Origin: Streptomyces tsukubensis
GTDB lineage: Bacteria; Actinomycetota; Actinomycetes; Streptomycetales; Streptomycetaceae
Length of the DNA: 64,000 nucleotides
Assembly: GCF_003932715.1 (NCBI RefSeq)
Contig: NZ_CP020700.1
Coordinates: 5,664,501 to 5,728,500 of the forward strand
Direction of reading: 5' to 3'
Part shown: positions 57,048-64,000 of the stretch, piece after piece
Layout: each line of letters starts with the position of its first letter
Position numbering within the stretch: the first letter of the stretch is position 1
The notes under the pieces: model-generated
What the model saw: only the letters and a program-made list of their open reading frames with translations
Told to the model about the DNA's origin: nothing
The model's database searches: none
Made by a program: the position numbers and the translations under genes

Positions 57048-57947
57048 ATGACGAACCACTCCGGTCACGGCCAGGCCGACCACAGCGCTCACGGCGGTCA
57101 CGGCGACCACGCCGGACACGGCAGCCACGGCGGTCACGGTGCCCACGCCGCGCACGGCGGAGCCCGCCCCGGCGGCCTTTCGGTCTCCGAAAGCGGCTAC
57201 ACCCTCGAACTCGACACCACGATCTTCACCGCCGGTGCCCAACCGGTCCGCTTCCGGGTGATCGGCCCCGACGGGCAGCCGGTGACCGAGTACACGCCGG
57301 AGCACGAGAAGGAGCTGCACTTCATAGCCGTCCGCCGCGACACCGCCCACTTCCAGCACGTCCACCCGGTACGGGACGAGAAGGGCACCTGGAGCGTCGA
57401 ACTGGCCCTGGAGCCCGGGGACTGGCGGTTCTTCGCCGACGTCCACCCGGCCGGCCACGGCGGAACCATCACGCTGGGCATCGACGCCTCGGTCGCCGGA
57501 CCGTACGACCCGCAGCCGCTTCCCGAGGCCACCGGCACCGCACGGATCGGTGAGTACACCGTCGCACTCGACGGCGAACTCCTCCCGGGCGAGGCGAGCG
57601 AACTGACCCTCACCGTCAGCCGGAACGGCCGCCCCGTCACCGACCTCCAGCCCTATCTCGCCGCGTACGGGCACCTGGTGGCACTGAGGGCCGGAGACCT
57701 GGGCTACCTCCACGTCCACCCGGAGGGCGAACCCGGCGACGGCACCACCGCACCGGGCCCCGGGATCACCTTCATGGCGGTGGCCCCCTCGGCCGGAACC
57801 TACCGGCTGTACCTGGACTTCCAGCACGAAGGCACCGTCCGGACCGCCGAGTTCACCGTCCGTACCCCCGCACCCGGCCCCAGCACGGCACCCCAGGCCG
57901 CGCCCGAGCACCAGGGCCACCACCACGGCGCCCACGCGCACCACTGA
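57048..57947 (+). CDS. His-rich metal-binding protein (CsoR-box operon)
   Basis: 299 residues from ATG 57048 (CAGGGAGA at 57036-57043). The first 45 residues are a His/Gly run (HGGHGDHAGHGSHGGHG) and the last 15 are again His-rich (HQGHHHGAHAHH). Between them two beta-rich repeats share LHFIAVRRDTAHFQHVHPV and LVALRAGDLGYLHVHPEGE, each with a His cluster. No signal peptide is seen, so a cytoplasmic copper store or chaperone is plausible. First gene of a probable three-gene operon with a CMD-fold protein and an MFS transporter. Confidence 0.85.
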   Translation: MTNHSGHGQADHSAHGGHGDHAGHGSHGGHGAHAAHGGARPGGLSVSESGYTLELDTTIFTAGAQPVRFRVIGPDGQPVTEYTPEHEKELHFIAVRRDTAHFQHVHPVRDEKGTWSVELALEPGDWRFFADVHPAGHGGTITLGIDASVAGPYDPQPLPEATGTARIGEYTVALDGELLPGEASELTLTVSRNGRPVTDLQPYLAAYGHLVALRAGDLGYLHVHPEGEPGDGTTAPGPGITFMAVAPSAGTYRLYLDFQHEGTVRTAEFTVRTPAPGPSTAPQAAPEHQGHHHGAHAHH

Positions 57948-57966
57948 CCGTATGAACAGGAGCGTC

Positions 57967-58497
57967 ATGCCCCGCCTGACCCGACTCACGCCCGACACGG
58001 CGGTCGGAGCTTCGCGCGACCTCCTCGCCGATCTGGTCTCCCGCCACGGACGAGCCGGCGACATGGTCTCCACGATGGCGCATTCGCCGGCCGTACTGGG
58101 CGGATATCTCCAGCTCAGCCGGGCGATGGGACGAGCCAAGCTCGACCGCAGGATCAGCGAACGGATCTCGATCGCCGTCCAGGTCCGGCAGGGATGCGGA
58201 CTCTGTCTCGACGCGCACGTCGACGCCGCCCGCGCCCTGGGAGTGGACGAGGAGGAGATCGCGCGAGCCCGCGAGGGCACCTCGGCCGATCCCGCGATCG
58301 CGGCGATCATCGCCCTCGGCCTCCGCGTCCACCGCGAGCCGGCGTCGATCACCGACGAACAGATCACCGCACTGCGGGAGCACGGCTACAGCGACCGTGC
58401 GATAGCCGACGTCGTCGGCGTCGTCGCACTCAACGTCCTCACCGGCTCCTTCAATCTGCTCGCCGGCCTCACCCCGGGGAGCGACACCGATGAGTAG
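57967..58497 (+). CDS. AhpD/carboxymuconolactone decarboxylase-fold protein
   Basis: 176 residues from ATG 57967 (AGGAG at 57958-57962), 19 bp after the His-rich gene. It has the AhpD-like CxxCxxxH motif (Cys77, Cys80, His84 in GCGLCLDAH), so it is likely a peroxidase or thiol-reactive protein. In the CsoR-box operon it may deal with oxidative or sulfur stress accompanying metal load. Confidence 0.9.
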   Translation: MPRLTRLTPDTAVGASRDLLADLVSRHGRAGDMVSTMAHSPAVLGGYLQLSRAMGRAKLDRRISERISIAVQVRQGCGLCLDAHVDAARALGVDEEEIARAREGTSADPAIAAIIALGLRVHREPASITDEQITALREHGYSDRAIADVVGVVALNVLTGSFNLLAGLTPGSDTDE

Positions 58498-58577
58498 AGA
58501 CACCCCCGCCTGTATCCGCGGGGCACGGCCCCCGCCCCGGGGCCGTGCCCCGCCGCACGGAGACGGAAGGAACCGTC

Positions 58578-59852
58578 ATGAGTCTGTTCGCCATCCGCGA
58601 CTACCGGCGCCTGTTCGGCGCCCAGGTCATCGCCCTCTTCGGCACCGGGCTGACCACCGTGGCCCTCGGGCTCCTCGCGTACGACCTCGCCGGCCCGAGC
58701 GCCGGAATGGTGCTCGGCACCGCACTGACCGTCAAAATGGTGATGTACGTGGTCATAGCCCCGCTGGCCGCCGCATACGCCGACCGGCTCCCCAGAAGGA
58801 CCTTCCTCGTCGCCCTCGACGTGGTCCGCGGCGCCGTGGTCCTGGCCCTGCCGTTCGTCACCGAGATCTGGCACATCTACGTACTGATCGGACTGCTCCA
58901 GGCCGCCTCCGCAGCGTTCACCCCGACGTTCCAGGCCGTCATCCCCGATATCGTCACCGACGAGTCCGACTACACGCGCGCCCTCTCGGCCTCCCAGGTC
59001 GCCTACACGATGGAGAGCCTGCTCAGCCCCGTACTGGCGGCCGTCGCCCTGTCGTTCATGAGCTTCAACTGGCTGTTCCTGGGCACCTCCGCCGGATTCC
59101 TCGTCTCCGCCGTGCTCGTCCTGGCGACACGCATCCCGAACGCCCGCCCCAGCACCCACACCAAGGCCTGGGACAAGGCGGCCGCGGGCATCAGGACCTT
59201 CCTCGGGACACCGCGGCTGCGCGGCATCATGGCCCTCAACCTCGTGGTCGCGGCGGCAGGGTCGATCGTGGTCGTCAACACCGTCAACTACGTCCGTGAC
59301 GAGCTCGGCGGATCCCAGTCGGACGTCGCCCGGATGCTCGCCGCCTCCGGCGCCGGAACCCTCCTGGCCGCCCTCCTCCTGCCCCGCGTACTCGGCCGGA
59401 TCAGCGCCCGCACCACCATGATGACCGGCGCCGGAGTCCTCGTCGGCGGCACTGCCGCCGCGGTGACGCTCATCGCGTCCGGCCTCGCCACCGGCACCGG
59501 TACGGCGATCGTCTGGGCCGTGATCGGCATCGGCATGGCACTGATCGTCACCCCGACCGGCAAGGTCATCCGCGACTCCGTCGAACGGGACGCGATCCCC
59601 GCGGCGTTCGCCGCCCAGTTCTCCCTGTCGCACCTGGCCTGGCTGGTCACCTACCCCGTCGCGGGGTGGCTCGGAACGGCCGGAGGCTTCACCCTCACCT
59701 GGTCCGTCCTCGCGGCGCTGGCCGTGACGGGCACCGCCGGAGCGCTCCTCCTCTGGCCGCGCCACGACGGACGGGGTGCCGCGACCCGCCCGGCGGCCAC
59801 CGTCCACCACGCGACCCGCACCGACCGGTCCGCGTTGTCCAAGGCGGCGTGA
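58578..59852 (+). CDS. MFS transporter
   Basis: 424 residues, ATG 58578 after GGAAGGAA. Twelve predicted helices; FAIRDYRRLFGAQVIALFG at the N-terminus and the loop 2-3 motif AAYADRLPRRTFLV are those of DHA-like drug/proton antiporters. Last gene of the CsoR-box operon (80-bp gap from the previous gene); a strong terminator follows, so it probably exports a compound linked to the stress sensed. Substrate unknown. Confidence 0.92.
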   Translation: MSLFAIRDYRRLFGAQVIALFGTGLTTVALGLLAYDLAGPSAGMVLGTALTVKMVMYVVIAPLAAAYADRLPRRTFLVALDVVRGAVVLALPFVTEIWHIYVLIGLLQAASAAFTPTFQAVIPDIVTDESDYTRALSASQVAYTMESLLSPVLAAVALSFMSFNWLFLGTSAGFLVSAVLVLATRIPNARPSTHTKAWDKAAAGIRTFLGTPRLRGIMALNLVVAAAGSIVVVNTVNYVRDELGGSQSDVARMLAASGAGTLLAALLLPRVLGRISARTTMMTGAGVLVGGTAAAVTLIASGLATGTGTAIVWAVIGIGMALIVTPTGKVIRDSVERDAIPAAFAAQFSLSHLAWLVTYPVAGWLGTAGGFTLTWSVLAALAVTGTAGALLLWPRHDGRGAATRPAATVHHATRTDRSALSKAA

Positions 59853-59885
59853 GGCGGCTTGAGACACCGCACCGTACGAACGCAG

Positions 59886-59927
59886 AAGGCCCTGAACAGC
59901 GCCGCAGGAGGCGCTGTTCAGGGCCTT
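59886..59927 (+). terminator. perfect 18-bp bidirectional terminator
   Basis: 59886-59903 pairs perfectly with 59910-59927 around a 6-base loop (gcagga), between the convergent MFS and TetR genes; serves both. Confidence 0.9.
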
Positions 59928-59944
59928 TCGGCGTCGGCCATCGG

Positions 59945-60547
59945 CTATCCGGTGAACTGGGCCCGGGTCGGGGCGGGCACCGGCAGCGGACCGGCGGCCC
60001 CCGGACGGAGGCCGTCGAAGATCATCGAGAGATAGCGCTGCCAGAGGCCGGGAGCCTCCTCGCTGATGCTGAGGACCGCCTGGGACGCGGCGCTGAGCAG
60101 CAGCACGATGTCGAGACCGGTGATGTCGTCACGGACCGCCCCGGCCTCCTGGGCACGGGTGACGAGGATCTGGGCGACATCGGCGAGGCGTTCGCGGGAG
60201 GTGCGGACGGTGGCCTCGGAGCGGGAGAGCGCGGCGGCCGCCTGACAGAAGGAGCGGTCCCGGGCCTGGATCTCGGTTCCGACGGTCATGAACTCGAACA
60301 GCGCGGCCCCGGGGTCGTCGGCCCCCGACAGCCGCTCCCCGGCGGCGACCAGCTCTTCGAGGCGGTCGCTGAAGATCTCCGCCAGGAGCTGTTCCTTGGT
60401 GTCGAAGTGGCGGAAGACGGTTCCCTTGCCCACCCCGGCGCGCGTGGCGATGCGGGTGATCGACACGTCCATGCCGTTCTCGGCGAACTCGGCGGTCGCG
60501 GCGTCCATCAGCAGGCGTCGATTGCGTACGGCGTCGGCTCTTTGCAT
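59945..60547 (-). CDS. TetR-family repressor
   Basis: 200 residues from ATG 60547; an ATG at 60562 is also possible. N-terminal HTH (ITRIATRAGVGKGTVFRHFDTKEQLLAEIF) of the streptomycete TetR type, then a helical ligand domain. It faces three GACCG-N2-CGGTC palindromes in the gap before the divergent gene at 60710, so it probably represses itself and that gene. Confidence 0.93.
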   Translation of the reverse strand: MQRADAVRNRRLLMDAATAEFAENGMDVSITRIATRAGVGKGTVFRHFDTKEQLLAEIFSDRLEELVAAGERLSGADDPGAALFEFMTVGTEIQARDRSFCQAAAALSRSEATVRTSRERLADVAQILVTRAQEAGAVRDDITGLDIVLLLSAASQAVLSISEEAPGLWQRYLSMIFDGLRPGAAGPLPVPAPTRAQFTG

Positions 60548-60567
60548 GCCCCCATCGTACATAAGCG

Positions 60568-60649
60568 GACCGATCGGTCACATTCTCCATGGCTAAGCGG
60601 ACCGTGCGGTCATGTTCTGTGCTACGGTTCAAAACATGACCGAGCGGTC
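60568..60649. promoter_or_regulatory. three GACCG-N2-CGGTC operators
   Basis: Palindromes at 60568-60579 (GACCGATCGGTC), 60600-60611 (GACCGTGCGGTC) and 60638-60649 (GACCGAGCGGTC), wider consensus CGGACCGNNCGGTCA, fill the divergent promoter region between the TetR gene and the gene at 60710. Two repeats spaced about 32 and 38 bp suggest cooperative binding. Confidence 0.75.
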
Positions 60650-60709
60650 CGGTTGTGATTCCGGATCGTACGGGCACCCCTACGCACTGTCAGTAAGAGA
60701 GGAAATGTC

Positions 60710-61474
60710 ATGGACGTCCGCGGCTACGAGACCGGACCCATCAAGGCGGAGGCGGCCTTCACCTCCGACTTCCCCCTGGATGACCGCTACTCGACGCAGG
60801 ACCTCGTCGACATGCTGGAGCGCGAGCGTCCCAACATGGACATCCGTCCCGGAATGCGGCACAAGTACACCCCGCTGCGCTTCGACCCGGCCACCGGTGT
60901 GAAGTACATCGGCGGTCGCTACCTCTTCGACACCTGGGAGAACGTCCTCGACTACAACCACTTCACCAACGAGGAGCTCTACCCCGAGCCGGGAGTGAAG
61001 TTCTGGTCGCGCTTCCCGGGTGTGGACAAGCACTACTGGAAGGTCACCGGCGCCCACGACTTCAAGCCGATGGCCACCTCGCACCACATCAACCGGTTCG
61101 AGCGCTACTCCTACACGGACGAGAACGTCGCGGAGCTGCTCGCCGAGGTGTGGCCCGCGATCCGCGACGAGGCCGAGAAGCAGGGTCTGTCCAGCGTCTG
61201 GCTGATGTTCCAGCCGGAGGAGAAGCAGATCGGCATCCTCACCGTCGCCGAGAAGTCGGGCGACGCCGACCCGGCCGTCGCCGTCTCCAAGGGCCTGGAG
61301 TACCTGGAGCGCCTGGACGCCTTCGGCCGCTTCCTGCCCGGGCAGCTCGGCGCCGAGCAGCTCATGGACCGGACCAGCCTGATCGTCTCGTCCTGGCTGC
61401 CCGAGTCCCGGGCGCTCGGCGGCGCGCACTCGTCCTTCGACGTGTCGCCGCCGCACCCGAAGCCGCAGATCTGA
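60710..61474 (+). CDS. hypothetical protein, target of the adjacent TetR regulator
   Basis: 254 residues from ATG 60710 (GAGAGGAAA just upstream). No family is recognised with confidence. Two similarly patterned halves (GGRYLFDTWENVLDYNHFTNEEL and later HHINRFERYSYTDEN... SSVWLMFQPEEKQIGILTV) suggest a dimeric alpha+beta-barrel/monooxygenase-like fold. No signal peptide. Preceded by three operators and followed by a strong terminator: a single regulated transcript. Confidence 0.75.
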   Translation: MDVRGYETGPIKAEAAFTSDFPLDDRYSTQDLVDMLERERPNMDIRPGMRHKYTPLRFDPATGVKYIGGRYLFDTWENVLDYNHFTNEELYPEPGVKFWSRFPGVDKHYWKVTGAHDFKPMATSHHINRFERYSYTDENVAELLAEVWPAIRDEAEKQGLSSVWLMFQPEEKQIGILTVAEKSGDADPAVAVSKGLEYLERLDAFGRFLPGQLGAEQLMDRTSLIVSSWLPESRALGGAHSSFDVSPPHPKPQI

Positions 61475-61502
61475 TCGCGGCTCCCGCCGGAAGGCGGGGT
61501 GA

Positions 61503-61541
61503 GCGCCCGGCCGGAGCCCCCTCACGGCTCCGGCCGGGCGC
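61503..61541 (+). terminator. perfect 16-bp hairpin
   Basis: 61503-61518 pairs exactly with 61526-61541 around a 7-base loop (ccctcac), 28 bases after the gene ending at 61474. Confidence 0.85.
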
Positions 61542-61712
61542 CCCATATCCGTCACCGGGCGGGACCGACGGACCGGCCGGCGACGACCGGCCTGCCCGCT
61601 CGGCCGGTACCGGCCCGACCCGGCTCGGCCGCCCCGCCCGGTCGTCGCCCAAAGCGCTGCCCCGGCCCGCCCGATCACCGCGGGCCACCCGATCGCCGCG
61701 GGCCGGGCCGGA

Positions 61713-62405
61713 TCAGTCGCTTCCGGCGGGCCGGGCCGTCAGGTCCAGACTCCCGGGTACGGCGGCGAACGCGCGGCCGGTCAGGGTGACCAGCTCCGCA
61801 CGGCCCGCGTCCGCCGGCCCGGTGGACCAGGCGTGGAGCGCGCACCGGAAGGCCGCCACCATGATCTCCAGTGCGATCCGCAGCCGCAGCTCGTCCGTTC
61901 CGGGCGCCTCCGGCAGCGTGTCGTCCGCGACCAGCGGCCCGATCCGGGCGGAGAGCAGCTCCAGGATCGCGTCCGCAGTCTCCGCGCAGTGCTGCAGGCT
62001 GTGGGCGGCGAGCGCCGGAGTCCGCTCCACGAGCCGGCGGCTCTCCGCGAACCGCCGCTCCCACACTCCGTCCATCCGTTCCAGTGCGGTGACCAGGGAC
62101 CGGTGCAGTACGTCGAGGACCGGCCCGGCCAACTCTGCCTCCGCCAGCACGCCGAGGAACGCGTCCCAGAACTCCTTCTCCGGCGCCAGCGCCACGTCCT
62201 CCTTGGAGGCGAAGTAGCGGAAGAAGGTCCGTTTGGAGATCTCCACCTCGTCGGTGAGGTCGTCCAGCGTCGTGTGCTCGAACCCGTCCCGCGTGTAGCG
62301 CGCGAGCGCCGTCTCGACCAGGGCGCGCCGGGTGCGCAGCCGCTTGCGCTCGCGCAGCGGCAGCTCCCGCTCCGATGGCTCGGTCTGCTCGGTCGCCGTC
62401 GTCAT
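61713..62405 (-). CDS. TetR-family repressor
   Basis: 230 residues from ATG 62405 (MTTATEQTEPSER). HTH segment FEHTTLDDLTDEVEISKRTFFRYFASKEDV; the ligand domain is typical in length. TACACT (complement of 62413-62418) lies 7 bases before the ATG without a Shine-Dalgarno sequence, so the mRNA is probably leaderless. Divergent from a quinone oxidoreductase; operators at 62461-62492. Confidence 0.93.
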   Translation of the reverse strand: MTTATEQTEPSERELPLRERKRLRTRRALVETALARYTRDGFEHTTLDDLTDEVEISKRTFFRYFASKEDVALAPEKEFWDAFLGVLAEAELAGPVLDVLHRSLVTALERMDGVWERRFAESRRLVERTPALAAHSLQHCAETADAILELLSARIGPLVADDTLPEAPGTDELRLRIALEIMVAAFRCALHAWSTGPADAGRAELVTLTGRAFAAVPGSLDLTARPAGSD

Positions 62406-62460
62406 ACCGGCGAGTGTAGGCAGAAACGGCCGCCGGAATACGCCGGCCGAACCGCGCGTT

Positions 62461-62492
62461 TGCCTCTCATAGGCACATGCCACTGAGTGACA
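62461..62492. promoter_or_regulatory. tandem TGCCW-N5-WGGCA boxes
   Basis: TGCCT-ctcat-AGGCA (62461-62475) and TGCCA-ctgag-TGACA (62478-62492, one mismatch) lie 17 bp apart between the TetR gene and the oxidoreductase ATG at 62516; likely the repressor's operator. Confidence 0.6.
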
Positions 62493-62515
62493 TTTTTGGA
62501 CTTACGGAGGACCCC

Positions 62516-63442
62516 ATGCGCGCCCTGACCGTCGACCGCTCCGCCCCGGGGCAGCTGCGCCTCGCCGAAGCGCCCGACCCCGTTCCCGCGCCCCACCAGG
62601 CCCTTGTCCGGGTCACGGCGATCTCGCCCAACCCGGCCGAGTTCCGCTACATCCTGCCCGCCGCGCCGGACGGCGCGGTGATCGGCTGGGACGCCGCCGG
62701 GGTGGTCGAGCGGGCCGCCGCCGACGGTTCGGGGCCGGCCGCGGGCACCCCCGTCACCACCCTCGGCCTCAGCGAGGGCTGGGCGGAGCTGCGCGCCGTC
62801 GACACCGCGCTGATCGGCACCGTCCCCGAGGGTGCCGACCTCGGCGTCATGAGCACCCTGCCCGTCTCCGCCGGGACCGCGCTGCGGGCCCTGCGCAGGC
62901 TGGGTCCGCTCCTGGGCCGCCGGGTGCTGATCACCGGTGCCTCGGGCGCGGTCGGCCGCTTCGCCGTCCAGCTCGCCGCCCGGGGCGGCGCGCACATCAC
63001 CGCCGTCGCCCGGAAGCCGGAGTTGGCGGACGAGCTGCGCGCCCTGGGTGCCCATGAGGTCGTCACCGGTCCCGAGGCGGTCACCGCACCCGTGGACGGC
63101 GTTCTCGACCAGGTCGGCGGGCCCGGCCTCGCCGCCGCCTTCAACGCCCTGGGCGAGGGCGGCACGCTGGTCCTGACCGGCGCTGCCTCCGGTGCCGCGA
63201 CGGAGTTCCCGCCGGGCGCCCTGCTCGCCGACCCCGCCCGTCAGGACCGTTCGATCGTCACGTTCTTCGAGATGACCGGCGGCGGCATCGACCGCGATCT
63301 GACCTGGCTGGCCGCCGAGACGGCCGAGGGCAGGCTCCGTCCGCATATCGCCACGCGCGGCGACTGGACCGATGCGAGGGCCACCCTGGACGCCGTACGG
63401 GAGAGCCGTCTCGCCGGAAAGGCCGTCCTGGACCTGTCCTGA
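62516..63442 (+). CDS. zinc-less quinone oxidoreductase (MDR superfamily)
   Basis: 308 residues from ATG 62516 (ACGGAGG 5 bases upstream). GroES-like N-terminal domain ([25 protein letters not shown]), then NADPH fold [22 protein letters not shown]. No zinc ligands are seen, as in quinone or enone reductases. Likely induced when its divergent TetR repressor binds an electrophile. Confidence 0.93.
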   Translation: MRALTVDRSAPGQLRLAEAPDPVPAPHQALVRVTAISPNPAEFRYILPAAPDGAVIGWDAAGVVERAAADGSGPAAGTPVTTLGLSEGWAELRAVDTALIGTVPEGADLGVMSTLPVSAGTALRALRRLGPLLGRRVLITGASGAVGRFAVQLAARGGAHITAVARKPELADELRALGAHEVVTGPEAVTAPVDGVLDQVGGPGLAAAFNALGEGGTLVLTGAASGAATEFPPGALLADPARQDRSIVTFFEMTGGGIDRDLTWLAAETAEGRLRPHIATRGDWTDARATLDAVRESRLAGKAVLDLS

Positions 63443-63510
63443 CGCGACCGGGACCCGGCCGCCCGTCCGACCGGGTCCCCGGACCCGGTCGGACACCCCG
63501 CACCGCCGAA

Positions 63511-63609
63511 CAGCCACTGAAAAACCCCCAAACAAACCCCCAACAAGCCACTGACAAGCCCCCGACAAGCCCCTGGCAAACCACTGAACAGCCACTGACA
63601 CCACTGAAA
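63511..63609 (+). repeat. G-poor, C-rich strip with five CCACTGA copies
   Basis: CCACTGA begins at 63514, 63548, 63581, 63592 and 63601 in a strip of about 100 bases with hardly any G on the plus strand. It forms the intergenic leader between the oxidoreductase and the LLM gene. A C-over-G bubble of this length is a typical Rho-utilisation (rut) signature, here inferred. Confidence 0.7.
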
Positions 63610-63618
63610 GAAACGGAA

Positions 63619-64000
63619 ATGAACAGCTCCACCGGAACCCCGCTCTCCGTCCTCGACCTCTCCCCGATCCGCAACGACGGGACGGCCGCCGAGGCCCTCG
63701 CGAACACCGTCGCGCTGGCCCGCGCCACCGAGGCGTACGGCTACCGCCGCTTCTGGATCTCCGAGCACCACAACACCCCGGCCATGGCGTCCTCCGCGAC
63801 GTCGATCATCATCGGCCAGGTCGCCGCGGCCACCGAGCGGATCAGCGTCGGCGCGGGCGGTGTCATGCTGCCCAACCACGCCCCGTACATCGTCGCCGAG
63901 CAGTTCGGCACCCTCGCCGCGTACCACCCCGGCCGGATCGACCTCGGTCTCGGCCGCGCCCCGGGCACCGACCCCTGGACCACCCGTGCCCTGCGGCGCG
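63619..64000 (+). CDS. LLM-class flavin-dependent oxidoreductase (partial, 3' end beyond window)
   Basis: 127 residues visible from ATG 63619. Starts [19 protein letters not shown] and continues [46 protein letters not shown], then [15 protein letters not shown], all hallmarks of the luciferase-like F420/FMN family. Uses a reduced flavin or deazaflavin; substrate unknown. Continues past position 64000. Confidence 0.9.
   Translation, partial: MNSSTGTPLSVLDLSPIRNDGTAAEALANTVALARATEAYGYRRFWISEHHNTPAMASSATSIIIGQVAAATERISVGAGGVMLPNHAPYIVAEQFGTLAAYHPGRIDLGLGRAPGTDPWTTRALRR

Overview
The window is chromosomal DNA from a streptomycete (Streptomyces or a close relative). The evidence is the very high GC content with strong G/C third-codon bias, the frequent GTG and TTG starts, and a gene order that, from memory, follows the conserved S. 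coelicolor block around SCO5420-SCO5465: pyk2-ackA-pta-pfkA, the glgB-pep2-treS-glgE-glgP cluster, a pierisin-like ADP-ribosyltransferase (ScARP type) and a small EF-hand protein. I see no tRNA, rRNA, CRISPR array, phage genes or transposase.

Layout: (1) 60-2088, two cell-envelope proteins of unknown role. (2) 2235-8571, central carbon metabolism: pyruvate kinase, acetate kinase, phosphate acetyltransferase and, divergently, 6-phosphofructokinase. (3) 8973-10229, a proline iminopeptidase whose C-terminus has been replaced by a 223-bp MITE-like element with 17-bp perfect inverted ends. (4) 10216-14186, a CitA/DcuS-type two-component system divergent from the dicarboxylate transporter it probably controls. 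(5) 14401-17944, an imine-reductase-like enzyme, a MerR regulator coupled to a thioredoxin, a leucine-rich-repeat protein coupled to a thioredoxin-reductase-like flavoprotein. (6) 18190-20556, a HelD/HelR-like RNA polymerase motor ATPase. (7) 20596-28515, the GlgE pathway that turns trehalose into branched alpha-glucan, probably as two transcription units (glgE-treS and mak-glgB) separated by a hairpin.

(8) 28855-35763 is the main accessory segment. It lies between glgE and glgP, which are neighbours in S. coelicolor as I remember it. It encodes an NmrA-type reductase, a divergent AraC regulator, an HpaB-type flavin aromatic hydroxylase, a heme protein of the PrnB/indoleamine-dioxygenase superfamily with a Cys-cluster tail, and a PhzS-like FAD monooxygenase overlapping it by ATGA. 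I read it as an uncharacterised aromatic-amino-acid oxidation cassette. The 790-bp gap before glgP holds a 36-bp direct repeat and about 11.7 copies of GGAGCC.

(9) 36554-50575: glgP, a NarL-type two-component system, an M4 metalloprotease, a heterodimeric ABC exporter with one degenerate ATP site, an L,D-transpeptidase lipoprotein and a crotonase. (10) 50963-55930: an anti-sigma-type kinase, an AT-rich regulatory island, a deacetylase-fold protein, a YVTN-propeller lipoprotein, a secreted DNA/nucleotide-modifying ADP-ribosyltransferase, an acetyltransferase and an EF-hand protein. (11) 56064-64000: a hypothetical gene, a copper/persulfide-type (CsoR-box) operon with a His-rich protein, a CMD/AhpD-fold protein and an MFS exporter, and two TetR regulators each facing a target gene with recognisable palindromic operators. 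The last gene, an LLM-class flavin oxidoreductase, runs off the end.
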